Below, piece after piece: positions 30,681 to 40,824 of a stretch of 64,000 nucleotides of DNA. The DNA is from Azorinus chamasolen. Taxonomy: Eukaryota; Mollusca; Bivalvia; Cardiida; Solecurtidae. A model generated the notes under the pieces. It did not search any database, had not been told where the DNA came from, and saw only the letters and a list, made by a program, of their open reading frames with translations. A program made the position numbers and the translations under genes. The DNA lies in contig OY755243.1 of assembly GCA_963576725.1 (NCBI GenBank), forward strand, positions 81,393,945 to 81,457,944, given 5' to 3'. The stretch's first letter is position 1. Each line of letters starts with the position of its first letter.

Positions 30681-30789
30681 AAAGCAGAACCTTAGCCAAG
30701 ATCATCTGACTTTGAAAACAAAGCATGTAAAAAGAAATCAGAATGTAAGAATGAAAGGGGTAACATATGGATAACATAAGAAATAAGGA

Positions 30790-31215
30790 AAGTATTGGTC
30801 AGATGAGTAGACAGAGGGAAGCAAGGGTCAATGAAGGTGATGGTGAGGGGGTTGGTCAGGGGTGAACAGAGTGAAGATGGTGTAGAAAGAGTTGACAGAG
30901 AGAGGTGGACAGAGAGAAGACAGAGTTTAAGGAAGTGATGGTGGGGGTTGATTTGAGGAATGGAGGGTGAGAAGGCGGGGTTAAAAGAGGTGATGGTCAC
31001 AAGAGAGAAAGACAGGGTCAAAACAGGTCAATAGAGGTGTTGGTCAGAGGGATGGACAGAGGGAAAACGGGGTCGATGCAGATTATGGTTATGTAATTTG
31101 TCAGAGGAGTGGACAAAGGGAAGATCGAGTCGATGGAGGTGATGGTCAAGGGATTGGTCAGAGGGGTGGACAGAGGGAAGAATGGAGGTGATGGTGAGGG
31201 GATTCGTCAGAAGGT
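30790..31215. repeat. Purine-rich minisatellite
   Basis: Diverged units built on GGTGATGGT(G/C)A, GGGTTGGTCAG and GTGGACAGAGGGAAGA repeat at roughly 60-65 bp. The strand is strongly G/A biased. The two long minus-strand ORFs are products of the repeat. Confidence 0.8.
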
Positions 31216-31389
31216 CCAAGTGAATTTAGCTGGTGATGTGGAATCTCCCACATGGACATTCTGTCATTAGGATATGCAAGACTTTTTTCTTGCACACACT
31301 TGATATTTCAGATCAGATTGTTATCAAACAAACAGGAAAGTCACCTCAATAGGTACATGTCAGAAAGATACATGTATGAGAGACAAACA

Positions 31390-31970
31390 TAAAAACAGAC
31401 TTCACAAAATGCCTGACATTCAGAGTAACTTTATAAGATCCCACATCAGATCATTCCCTATAGTAGAAAGTCGTTACCGCTGAAAGAAATTACAAAAACA
31501 TTTTTTTGTCTGCAGATCTAAATTTGGACAAGATGTACAGGCTTTACTTAGAAAAATGTTCTAAAGAAAACCAGACTCCAGTCAAACAATTATTATACAA
31601 AAGTATTTTTGACACTGAAATTAGTATTGCATTTCACAAGCCCCTCAAAGGTATGTGTGACTTGTGCATTTCAAACAAGAATGCAGATTCAGTCTACAAA
31701 CTGCAGCTTAGGACAAAATTCAGAAACCTTTAAAGAGTAAAAAAGCTGCCTGTGAAAACAGCTAAAAGTAAAATGCAAAATGTCCTGATAACTGTTTAGC
31801 TGTAGCCTGCTTTGACTTGCAAGAAGTCTTGTCCATCCAAAAGAAAATTGTCCACTTACAATTTCAGCATAATATGATTTGATATCATCATCAGCATTTT
31901 GCTACATTTGGAATGAAACCATTGGCAAATGTGGTGCTTCTGATATCAGTGTATTGTTTGTTTACTTTCT
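31390..31970 (+). pseudogene. Transposase-like ORF of T, decayed
   Basis: Plus-strand frames give HIRSFPIVESRYR (about 31447), then NIFLSADLNLDKMYRLYLEK, KQLLYKSIFDTEISIAFHKP and GMCDLCISNK (31506-31690). After a frameshift comes AVACFDLQEVLSIQK (about 31803-31850) and later WNETIGKCGASDIS (about 31913). This pattern of (I/F)P-x-(I/V)ES, a yr-IF-tEf-FhkPkk-CD-C block, FDLQ and WNE is what I associate with a widespread animal transposase-like family, with the Asp of FDLQ a possible catalytic residue. The family name and catalytic role are inferred. The remainder is lost; stops and shifts make it non-functional. Confidence 0.55.
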
Positions 31971-32123
31971 CCAGCGTTAGTCTCAGCACTGCAGTGGTCT
32001 TTTGTACTGGTGGGCTGCTTAGTGCAGCATTGGAGTGTCTGAGTCTCCCATAGGAGGAGCTTTATACAGTACTAATCAAGCTGTATCACCACAACATTCT
32101 GCTTGTGTATTTATATCTAGAAA

Positions 32124-32324
32124 CTAACCCATTCACTGCCAGCTCACTGTTGTCTACTGCAAGTTTTAAGTTAACATTTCTGAAATTTCTTTTCTCAGAG
32201 ACAACCAGATTGTGTCAAACAGCTTGGATACTGATAAGATACCGAGTTACTCAGTGTCTCATCAGGACCCAAACTGTTTGCATATGTTTCACAGCCCCAT
32301 CTTCATGGCAGTGAAGGGATTTAA
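32124..32324 (+). repeat. H-family MITE inside T
   Basis: CTAACCCATTCACTGCCAGC opens and CATGGCAGTGAAGGGATTTAA closes the copy. The core is AGCTTGGATACTGATAAGAT with ATCAGGACCCAAACTGTTTG. This is the most complete H copy. H cores also occur near 41190-41265, 45375-45435, 48080-48120 and 58495-58530. Confidence 0.7.
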
Positions 32325-32329
32325 CTGGA

Positions 32330-33060
32330 GAAATACTAATCCAGAAACTCAAATAATCAAAGTGTTCTTTGCATGGGGTCAGTGTATCAAAAATCAAATT
32401 TCTGATATTGACTATTAAAGTGCGCTTTGACATGAAATTGCATATTTATAAAGGAAATGATTAACACTATCTAGACTTTCCAGTAGGTAGTTCAGTTGCA
32501 GCTGATACTTAAGCTGTTTCTCGCTATGCTTATTATCAAACTGACCACTTACAGTTTATGGGCGTGATATGCCTAAGGTTATCAGATTCGCACGTCTTTA
32601 TTCATTCAGTAACTGCCTCTGGGAGTACATTCATTTATATTATGGTCACGTGATTTCGTCATGTGACTGATACTGTATATCCGTAAACCCTCCTTACACA
32701 TTGCTATATTTTGTGGACTGTTTTGCACATTCTTAGCCAAAGCTAATGTTACGAAGCATTTTCATGTCAGAAATAGTATACCTTGCTTGCTTCCGGAATT
32801 CATGTTATTCAACGCCTTATGTACCCATCGAATGCATGTCAATTAATTGCACTGCTATACGAAATGGCAGTTGTCAGGTATGTCAGTTAAACATGGGATC
32901 GAAGTGAGAATACTACCTTTTTATTCACTGCTTACGCAAAGAATACAAAAATGAATCACCTAAACCCATATTTCTTCAACCTTAGTGAAAGTTTTACCCT
33001 TTTATTGATTAAGAAATTGATTGTATTGGAAATCTGTTTTTTTTAGTAAAACCATCTAGA
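32330..33060. other. T interior, no feature recognised
   Basis: No ORF or repeat match. TCACGTGATTTCGTCATGTGA at 32646-32666 is a small palindrome-like spot. Confidence 0.4.
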
Positions 33061-33084
33061 ATATAATTATGTTATTAACAGTGG

Positions 33085-33515
33085 TCGTTTAGACGGGTGG
33101 CTGCTTATTAGCTTGTCTGTTTCGAAAAAAGGCGAGCTATTGTGATCACTGGGTCATAGGGGTTGTCCTCGTTGTCGTCATTGGCATGCAATAACTTTAA
33201 TGTAGCTCATTACTCGAACAGTATAAGCAGTATCAACATGAAACTTCATAGGTTAGTAGATCTCATTGAGGGGAACATCCTTACATAAGAACCATAACTC
33301 TTGGGTTCAAAATTTTGGAGTGATGGACTTAATTTTTTTCATTTTTTTGAATCTAAATCAGAAGAGCGTTGGCTTCCCACACAACTCTTGTTTTAGCTTA
33401 GAAGTATTGCAGAAAGCTCCTACAGGACTTCTCTGCAATACTATGCTGCATTAAACTGCCACCTATCTTTAAGGTTTTCTTTGTTTCTTCTTTTTGTGGT
33501 CATTATAGAGGTTTC
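33085..33515 (+). repeat. D-family element split by a Helentron-like fragment
   Basis: The left part (GACGGGTGGCTGCTTATT) and right part (GAAGTATTGCAGAAAGCTCC, then GCATTAAACTGCCACCTATC and ATTATAGAGGTTTCTTCTG) belong to one D element. The insert lies between them. Confidence 0.6.
33110..33392 (+). mobile_element. N4 short Helentron-like element
   Basis: An imperfect left hairpin (AGCTTGTCTG...GGCGAGCT, 33110-33138) is followed by ATTGTGATCACTGGGTC, one or two core units (AACAGTATAAGCAGTATCAA) and the end ACAACTCTTGTT. It repeats the N2 plan in under 300 bp. Confidence 0.6.
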
Positions 33516-33722
33516 TTCTGTAATGTCAAAATAGTTCAGAAGTTGATCTTTCTATTCAAATCTTGGGGTGTTTTTGTAAAAGAAAACCAACAGAATTGCA
33601 GTAAAAACATATATGTATGGATATCTATTGTTTGTTACTTGAAATGTCTGTGCCATGGAATGATGTTTTTGGAGATACAGTTATACATCTTGTACATTCC
33701 TTGTAAAATAGGAACATTTTTC

Positions 33723-33764
33723 AGTGGAAAACTATGGTATCTTGAGTTACAATAGTTTTCCACT
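33723..33764. promoter_or_regulatory. T right subterminal palindrome
   Basis: AGTGGAAAACTATGGTATCT pairs with AGTTACAATAGTTTTCCACT. It mirrors the four left palindromes. Confidence 0.7.
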
Positions 33765-33971
33765 AAGGACGAACTACTTTTGCGTCTAATTATAATTGCA
33801 ATACTATTGTATCTCAAAAATGTGCTATAAAAGCCATCAAATTAATAACTTGTTCAAAAAGAAGTTGAATTTGTTATTCTGATCACATTTAAAGTTTATC
33901 ATGTGAAGGAATTATCTGCAGCAACAACACATCACAAGCGAAACAGTTTTTTGCTTCTACTGTAAAATTTC

Positions 33972-34009
33972 AAAAAAGTGAGTTACAATAGTTTTCCGCT
34001 AAGCGATCG
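33972..34009 (-). repeat. T right terminal inverted repeat
   Basis: The perfect complement of 28313-28350, followed by ATAT. Confidence 0.95.
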
Positions 34010-34884
34010 ATATTTGGCACATAGCATCATGTTCAGGTCCTCTACAAAAGTTATATAAATTATGGCCCACGGGTCAAAATTGGCCCCACCCCAGGGGTGG
34101 GCAGTTTTCAATAGAAGCAAATAGTGAAATCTTTGAAAACCTTCTTCTCTGAAACTGGAAGGCTCTCAGCTTTCATATTTGGCACAGAGCATCATGTTCA
34201 GGTCCTCTACAAAAGTTATATAAATTATGGCCATGGGGTCAAAATTGGCCCTGCCCCAGGGGTGGGCACTTTTCAATAGAAAACAATTAGTGAAAACTTT
34301 GAAAACCTTCTCCTCTAAAAATTGAAGGTTCTTAGCTTTCATATTTGGCAAATAGCATCATGTTCAGGTCCTCTACACATTTTATATAAATTATGGCCCT
34401 GGGGTCAAAATTGGCCCCGCCCCAGGGGTGGGCAGTTTTCAAAAGCAACAAATAGTGAAATCTTTGAATATCTTCTTCTCTGACACTGGAAGGTTCTCAG
34501 TTTTCATATTTTGCACAGAGCATCATGTTCAGGTCCTCTACAAAAGTTATATAAATTATGCCCATGGGGTCAAAATTAGCCCCGCCCCAGGGGTAGCCAG
34601 TTTTCAATTGAAACATATAGTGAAAACTTTGAAAATCTTCTTCACTGAAACTGGAAGGTTCTCAGCTTTGATATTTGGCACATAGCATCATGTTCAGGTC
34701 CTTTACAAAAGTTATATAAATTGTTCCGCTTATTCAAAATTAACCACGCCCCAGGGCAGGCTAGTTTTCTATAGAAACATATAGTGAAAACTTTGAAAAT
34801 CTTCTCCCCTGATTGCCTGGTGAGCGCTTCAGGGCCATTCTGGCCCTCTTGTTTATAAAACTTGACGCTTTTACAAACCAGATA

Positions 34885-35030
34885 AGAATAACTTCTTTAT
34901 TTCTCCACCAAACCCTATACTGTGACCACTCTTTAGAATTATCTCTTTGAGGCGATTCTAAAGAGTGGTCACAACATAGGGTTTGGTGGAGAAATTACTA
35001 TTTTAGTATTTGAGTACGCACATTTATCAG
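34885..35030. repeat. E-family palindromic element
   Basis: This is the best E copy. The hairpin spans 34899-34995 with arms ATTTCTCCACCAAACCCTAT and complement and few mismatches. The right flank is TATTTGAGTACGCACATTTA. Confidence 0.75.
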
Positions 35031-35204
35031 CAGCTCTGCAAATGTTTCCAAATAAAGGTTCAGATAATTTCTCGCTTGAATGTTAAAAGTGAAGGATGTA
35101 TTTTAGTAAAGGGTAATGCACTTATAATTGAGTAACCATTCTTTGCAAAAAGGTTAGCCTTTTTTTCCAGTTGTCCTGAATATTAAAATCTTCCTGACCT
35201 CCAT

Positions 35205-35290
35205 ATGGATGTTGAACAATTTGGATACTGAAATGCCAATGAGTTACTCAGTGTCTCATTCGGGGATCCAAACTGTGCACATCGATTGTC
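35205..35290 (+). repeat. H-type core fragment
   Basis: CAATTTGGATACTGAAATGC and CTCATTCGGGGATCCAAACT form a weak inverted pair around AGTTACTCAGTG. Confidence 0.5.
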
Positions 35291-35375
35291 AGAATTTCAA
35301 CATCAACATGCAAAGAGCTGGTTTAATTATCATTCCATGAAATTCATTGACATTGTAAAAACAGCACATCATGTA

Positions 35376-35572
35376 CAGTAAAACCTCTCCAAAATGGCTG
35401 CCCAAAGGAAATCAAAGTCTGGACTTTGAAAACAGGTACTGGTTTAATGCTGGATGAAAAGAATGCAAGAAGCTTCCATATAGGAGCTTTCTTCATTACT
35501 TTAATTCAGTAACCTGTTTTAGAAGACACCTATGTTAATTAAATAATTGACCTGCTTTACAGAGGTTCTGTT
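35376..35572 (+). mobile_element. D-family TA-flanked element
   Basis: TA-CAGTAAAACCTCTCCAAAA opens and CAGAGGTTCTGTTG-TA closes the copy. The hairpin centre is GCAAGAAGCTTCCATATAGG. Confidence 0.7.
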
Positions 35573-35820
35573 GTATAAATAGTGTCTGGTTTGCATATTC
35601 CTAATAAGACCCATTCCATTCAATTTTTTTCAGCTTCCAAATTGCTTGGTTGCATGTATTGTGTTGCCCTAAAAGCTTTGGATGCTGAACCTAAGTATTC
35701 GGGACAGACAAACTTACAGTATTCTCCCTAATAAATCCCCCCCCCCCACACACACACATACACTAATAAAAAAACCTGTTAGAGGTAACAGATATAGAAC
35801 ACTTTGAACATAGTTACTTA

Positions 35821-36013
35821 CAGTAAAACCTCTCTATAACGACCACTAAATTACATCAAGTATTTTATGTTAAAGGCAGGTGGATGCTTAAAGCAAGGTG
35901 AAAGTTAAACAGAACGCTCCTGTAGTTAACTTTCACCTTGCTTTAAGCAACCACCTGCCCAAATTACCAACTAATTAACATAATTTAGTGGTCATTATAG
36001 AGAGGTTTTACTG
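35821..36013 (+). mobile_element. D2-subfamily TA-flanked element
   Basis: TA-CAGTAAAACCTCTCTATAA to TTATAGAGAGGTTTTACTG-TA. The hairpin apex has lost part of one arm (AGAACGCTCCTGTAGTTAAC) compared with 14077-14273. Confidence 0.85.
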
Positions 36014-36084
36014 TATATGTAGTTGCTTAAATGTAGAAAGCAGCCATGTCATTTGAGGCATACTGAAAACATTCAAGATTGATT

Positions 36085-36512
36085 ATCCCTTTATTTCATG
36101 ACCATTTACATAAGAATTCAAGACTTCATGAATATTCATTAACCCTTCTCTTGCTGAATTTTAAAATACACCCATGCCCTGTTGTATAATTACATATATC
36201 ATCACTGTGTACAAGTATTTCGCTGTTCAATCATTTGCTGTGGAGTGCACTGGTTGCACAAACAACTGGTAAATAGTGCAGACCCTGATGAGACAGCTCC
36301 TGCGAAGGGTTAACTGAAATTTATAATGTTCATTGAACACTTGAATGTTTGGCCATTTCAGAAACTAAGATCAGAGTTATAATATTCCATAAGCCAACAG
36401 GGCAGACCTTATAGGAACTATCTGATCTGAGTTAACTCAACAAGGCAGACCCTATAGGAGCTATCTGATCTGAATTAACTCTGTTTGCAAATACTATCAG
36501 GTAAGGGGTTAA
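36085..36512 (-). repeat. C-family MITE interrupted by a G element, doubled core
   Basis: CCCTTTATTTCATGACCATT to AATATTCATTAA precedes the G element, and CTGAAATTTATAATGTTCAT follows it. The right core arm is tandemly doubled (AAGGCAGACC(C)TATAGGA(G)CTATC near 36400 and 36441). It ends AGGTAAGGGGTTAA. Confidence 0.75.
36139..36313 (+). repeat. G-family MITE, right half deleted, nested in a C element
   Basis: TTAACCCTTCTCTTGCTGAA runs to GAGACAGCTCCTGC, then jumps to GAAGGGTTAA. TTAA flanks both sides, which shows the insertion target. Confidence 0.8.
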
Positions 36513-36742
36513 CCATTTACTCCATAAATACACCTTTCTGTGCCTTTTGCAAACAGAATAGACCCAGATAAGATGGCTTCAGTTGGAGCAATCTGATCAT
36601 GGTCAGCTCTGTTTGCTTATTAAATTCTACAGTTTCTGCCATGGCAAAAAATCTTGTGTCCAGATGTGCCTCTATAAAACTTCTATGCAGTTGTTCTCGA
36701 TGTCATCATATTTCTTGCATAAATATTCATGGATTAAAGGGT
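36509..36742 (+). repeat. C-family MITE sharing TTAA with its neighbour
   Basis: TTAACCATTTACTCCATAAA to GGATTAAAGGGTTTA, with core AGATGGCTTCAGTTGGAGCA. Confidence 0.75.
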
Positions 36743-36844
36743 TTAGTGTCACAGGCCGAGTGATTCAGTTGTCTACAAATGTCACTCACAACATTTTATT
36801 CTCAAAGTTGACTTGTCATCCATGTCCCTTTAAGACCAGAGTAT

Positions 36845-36905
36845 CTAACAGTTTGGATCCTGTGTTATTGAATGTCATATCAGGATCTATACTGTTTGTA
36901 TTGGT
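36845..36905 (+). repeat. H-type core fragment
   Basis: AACAGTTTGGATCCTGTG and ATATCAGGATCTATACTGTT are the two H core arms. Confidence 0.5.
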
Positions 36906-36936
36906 TGTGGCTAATTCACCTCAAACATTCAAAAAG

Positions 36937-37187
36937 TTCACCCATTCCTAAACATAAATGTATTTTCACGCATCTGCAAACAGAGTAGACCCAGATCAGA
37001 TGGCTCCAATTGGAGCCATCTGATCAGGGTCTGTTCAGTTTGCTATTGGAAATTGATACATCTGTTCCTTACTTTCTAAAATGGCAACAATGTTCCACCT
37101 TCCATATGTCATTGTAACTATTTTGTCCATGAATATTCAGTAGGTATTGAATGTTGGAATACTATTATAGAACAGGGAAAGGGTTAA
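36937..37187 (-). repeat. B-family MITE
   Basis: CACCCATTCCTAAACATAAA to GAACAGGGAAAGGGTTAA, with a perfect core AGATGGCTCCAATTGGAGCC. Its TTAA also starts the next A element. Confidence 0.85.
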
Positions 37188-37403
37188 CCCATTATCGCAT
37201 AGGCAATTTGTAGTTCCTACCTCTTTTAATAAATTTACCAAAAAGGAGCATTAACTAGAGGAAAGGATTTTTTTTAGAATTGTGTAGTTTTGAAACCATT
37301 GTGATAAATAGAGCATTTGCTCCTATGGAGCAAATGCTCCATTTATCACAATGGTTTCAGAAAGTGACTCTTACAGGGGTGTCAGTATGAGGGAATGGGT
37401 TAA
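37184..37403 (+). repeat. A-family MITE
   Basis: TTAACCCATTATCGCATAGG to TATGAGGGAATGGGTTAA. The hairpin centre is GCTCCTATGGAGC, with one arm substitution. Confidence 0.85.
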
Positions 37404-37739
37404 AATGTCTGTCATTCAGAGAGTTTCTCAAGCATAATGACCTGTACAAATCCTGGGGCTGATCATTATACCTTTATAAACATTAAATCAGCTGTTTACA
37501 GGAATTGAATGGCGAAAGATATAGATTTCAAAATATGAAAAGCAGAATTTACTTTATTTTGTTTCACTATGTCAGTAAGATTTGAGAAAAATCATTGAGA
37601 CATTTTACATACCTTTTGTAACTCTTACTTTTACATGCAAATGGTGTGCGTCTTATTTCTTTAGAATTATACATTTTGAAGTGCAGATGAATCATAAAAT
37701 GTTTTCAATTTGTTATTTTTTACAAAAAAATTTAGTACT
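37404..37739. other. No feature recognised
   Basis: AT-rich, no ORF or family match. Confidence 0.45.
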
Positions 37740-37887
37740 TAACCTGATGAAGTAATGACTATGAATATTAATTAGCTGATAATTATGGTATATGAAAAAG
37801 GGATTTTTTGCCTTGTCATACACTGTAGTCTCAATCAGAATCCTACAGGAACTGTCTGATCTGAGTCTACTCTGTTTGCAAAGGCAA
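37740..37887 (-). repeat. C-family MITE with core deletion
   Basis: AACCTGATGAAGTAATGACT, then ATTAATTAGCTGATAATTAT, then CCTACAGGAACTGTCTGATC and GTCTACTCTGTTTGC. No right TTAA is seen. Confidence 0.6.
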
Positions 37888-38036
37888 CAGTTGCTTCATT
37901 GTCTTAGGAAGAGCAAGACCATTGGCATTTACAAACAGTGCAGACCCCGGTATGAGGTCTGTAGAAGAAATTTAGGGTTGGGCAGGTTAACTGCCCATGC
38001 AGTGTTTGGTACTGTCTTAGAACAGCTTCATAAATC

Positions 38037-38272
38037 CTTTACTCTTAATTGATATGCCTTTCTATGCCTTTACAAACAGAGTAGACCCAGATCAGATGGC
38101 TTCTATATGAGCATTCTGATCAGGGTCTCCTCTGTTTGCTTATGGTATATATATCAGATTCTACAGTTTTTGCCATGGCCAAAATGTCCAGTGTTCATAT
38201 GCCATTATAAAAATTAATTAATATTGATGATGTCTTTATTCTTATATGAATATTCAGAGAGTAAAGGGTTAA
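38037..38272 (+). repeat. C-family MITE
   Basis: CCTTTACTCTTAATTGATAT to CAGAGAGTAAAGGGTTAA, with core AGATGGCTTCTATATGAGCA. Confidence 0.75.
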
Positions 38273-38284
38273 AAAGGATAAGAA

Positions 38285-38352
38285 GTGTATCAGACAGTTC
38301 GGATCCAGATGAGATTTTGAGTAACCCTTCCTCATCTGGATCCAAACTAGCA
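38285..38352 (+). repeat. H-type core
   Basis: CAGACAGTTCGGATCCAGAT and CATCTGGATCCAAACTAGC pair well around TTTTGAGTAACCC. Confidence 0.6.
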
Positions 38353-38872
38353 AAGTTCATCATGACTTTGCATGTAGCGCTGTTAGAGCCAGTCTAACAT
38401 ACTATAAACCACTACATCATCTTAGCATTATCTTTGTATGATGAATAGGCAGATTTGATCCCCAGACCGCCTGAATCCATTTACTAAAAAACCTAGAGAA
38501 AGAAAACAGACTTCTTCGTCGTATACGATAGAGATCTTAATCAATAATCAAGTAAAATGAAAAAATAATTTACATGCTCCAGATAATACCAGTACAGTCG
38601 AGCTTGTCTTTTAAACCTTCGATGGGAGGCGGCTAATACGGTCATATAAGACAGTCGGTCATATAACGCAGCCTTTATAAACGTGTAATGGTGTATAAAT
38701 GTACAAGTAAGTATAATTATGTTCATTATGTTAAATAAAAGATGTACATGTATGTACTTTTTTCTTCAACTTTATATTTGATAGGCAACAGAAATGCAAA
38801 AAAAGGTATTCTATAATGATCTTTATTTAAATCCACAATCATCAAATACTAATATCCACCCAGTCAGTTACC
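38353..38872. other. Mostly unassigned; possible pogo-type end
   Basis: TACAGTCGAGCTTGTCTTTT at 38593 resembles a TA-CAGTCGA terminus of a Tigger/pogo-like element, but no partner end is seen. A 17-bp GGTCATATAA motif recurs at 38640 and 38656. Confidence 0.35.
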
Positions 38873-39124
38873 TTAACCCTGGTTCCCTGTTCTATATTTA
38901 GGCCAAATTTCAATACCTACTGAATATTCATTAACAAAATAAATATACAGAAATATGGAAAGTGGAACATTGTAGATATTTTAGAAAGCAAAGAAACAGA
39001 TCTAACAATTTGTATAAGCAAACAGAGCAGACCCTGATCAGACAGCTCCTCTAGGAGCCGTCTGATCTGGGTCTACTCTGTTTGCAAATGCGTGAAAACA
39101 CGTGTATATGAGGGAAAGGATTAA
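38873..39124 (+). repeat. B-family MITE
   Basis: TTAACCCTGGTTCCCTGTTC to GAGGGAAAGGATTAA, with core AGACAGCTCCTCTAGGAGCC. Confidence 0.85.
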
Positions 39125-39425
39125 TAAATCCACACGACATACCAGATATGTCAAATCACACAGCTACACATCGCATACATCCACTAGAGATTCTAGGAAA
39201 TTGTCTTTTTTGTACAAACTACAAAAGATTGGAACGCTCTACTACCTAGCACAGCAAATGCCCAGTCACTAGAGATATTTAAATCTCAAATCTGACTGAG
39301 CAAATCTGACTTACTTTTCCAAAATGGGAATAGGGATGGGAGGGGATTTACAAGTGAAGACCACAACCTGGCAAAATACTTGATAAGTCGAGGGTGGCCA
39401 GGAAACTGGAAGAAGAAGATTAACA
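39125..39425 (+). pseudogene. CR1/jockey-like LINE tail
   Basis: The last codons of a non-LTR reverse transcriptase read FFVQTTKDWNALLPSTANAQ then SLEIFKSQI and a stop (about 39216-39291), preceded by a frame-shifted remnant. A 3' UTR follows, ending in a GAAGAAGAAGAT tail. It starts at the TTAA of the B element. This is a severely 5'-truncated copy of a different LINE from the one at 21.4 kb. Confidence 0.65.
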
Positions 39426-39435
39426 CAAACAAACG

Positions 39436-40474
39436 TGACGCCTGGGCCAAAAATGGCCCCACCCAAGGGCTTATCAGTTTTTCATAGGAAAGTCTTTAAA
39501 AATCTTCTTCTCTGAAACTGTAAAGCCTAGACCTTTGATATTTAGTATGTAGCATGATCTTATGGTCCTCTACAAAAATTGTTCAAATTATGACCCCCGG
39601 GCCAAAAATGTCCCCGCCCAAGGGCTTATCAATTTTTCATAGGAAAATCTTTAAAAATCTTCTTCTCTGAAACTGTAAGGCCTAGACCTTTGATATTTAA
39701 TATGTAGCATGATCTTATGGTCCTCTACAAATATCGTTCAAATTATGACCCCCAGGCCAAAAATGTCCCCGCCCATGGGCTTATCAGTTTTTCATAGGAA
39801 AATCTTTAAAAATCTTCTTCTCTGAAACTGTAAGGCCTAGACCTTTGATATTTGGCATGTAGCATGATCTTATGGTCCTCTACAAAAATTGTTCAAATTA
39901 TGACCCGGGCCAAAAATGGCCCCGGCCAAGGGCTTATCAGTTATTCATAGGAAAATCTTTAAAAATCTTCCTCTCTGAAACTGTAAGGTCTAGACCTTTG
40001 ATGTTTGGTATGTAGCATGATCTAATGGTCCTCTTCTACAAAGATTGTTCAAATTATGACCCCGGACCAAAAATGGCCCCGCCCAAGGGCTAATCAGTTT
40101 TTCATAGGATAATCTTTAAAACTCTTCTGAAACTGTAAGGCCTAGACTTTTGATGTTTGGTATGTAACATGATCTAATGGTCCACTACAAATATGTAGCT
40201 TGGGCTTGTGGTCCTCTGCCAAGAATGTTCAACTTACGACCTTGACCTCTGGGCGAAACTTGACCCTGCCTTGGGGCTTATCAGTTTTTTAAGGGAAAAA
40301 TATAAAATATTAATTTTCTCTGAAACCATAAGGCTTAGACCTTTAATTAATGGCATACTGCTTTGCCTTTTGGTTCTCTACCAAGGTTGTACAAATGATG
40401 ACTTCTTGGTCAAAAATGGCCCCGCCCCTGGGTTATCTCAGGTGAGCGCTTCAGGGCCTCATGGCCCTCTTGTT
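39436..40474 (+). mobile_element. N2 element, 5'-truncated
   Basis: The copy starts inside a core unit (GGGCCAAAAATGGCCCC) and holds about six units like those of 25.6-26.9 kb. It ends GGTGAGCGCTTCAGGGCCTC, a GGCCCT hairpin and CTTGTT. The left hairpin is missing. Confidence 0.7.
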
Positions 40475-40739
40475 GATGGATAAGAGTTTCAACTAATTTG
40501 AGTATCATCCGTTTGTACAATCACTCTCAGAATATCAGAGTTCAAATTATAAATAGACAGAAAACAGTTTTTCGGCTGGCATGTTGCCGATGAAGATTGT
40601 TAGCATTGAGTGCTGGTTTCTATAAAATGCAAGTTTAAATTGTAACGCTCCAATATGACTGCTAGCTTCACAAATGCCATCTGCTATACATTTTTCAAAG
40701 TAGTTGTTTATTTCATAATTCTGTTGCATATGTGGTTAG

Positions 40740-40813
40740 GGTTTCAAAAACATTGGATCTTGATAAGATACTAGTGACTTTGCATCTCTCCTGGATCCAA
40801 ACTGTTTACTTAG
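40740..40813 (+). repeat. H-type core
   Basis: AACATTGGATCTTGATAAGA and CTCCTGGATCCAAACTGTTT. Confidence 0.55.
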
Positions 40814-40824
40814 GGTACCATACA

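Larger units (their letters stand above)
28313..34009 (+). mobile_element. T: 5.7-kb DNA transposon with perfect TIRs
   Basis: Terminal inverted repeats of 38 bp at 28313-28350 and 33972-34009 are identical (starting CGATCGCTTAGCGGAAAACT). ATAT stands on both sides (28309-28312 and 34010-34013), and removing the element restores the array unit TTTCATATTTGGC exactly. Repeated palindromes of the same GGAAAACTATTGTA motif lie near both ends. The interior carries decayed protease-like and transposase-like ORFs plus later insertions. A 4-bp ATAT duplication is one reading; because the outermost bases are palindromic, insertion without duplication of a longer TIR is the other. The superfamily is not assigned. 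Confidence 0.85.
26956..34853 (+). mobile_element. N2-like second array, split by transposon T
   Basis: Two units with GGAAAACTATTTGAGAGATA (26956-27230) lead into about ten units of roughly 167 bp carrying TTGGCACATAGCATCATGTT and AAAATTGGCCCCGCCCCAGG. T interrupts them at 28313-34009. The element ends with TGGTGAGCGCTTCAGGGCCA, a GGCCCT hairpin (34831-34847) and CTTGTT. It has no left hairpin of its own, so it either fused to the first array or lost its start. The ORFs here are repeat shadows. Confidence 0.65.

Noticed and set aside
30692..31219. Minus-strand ORFs of 109 and 63 codons
   Set aside because: They are translations of the purine-rich minisatellite.
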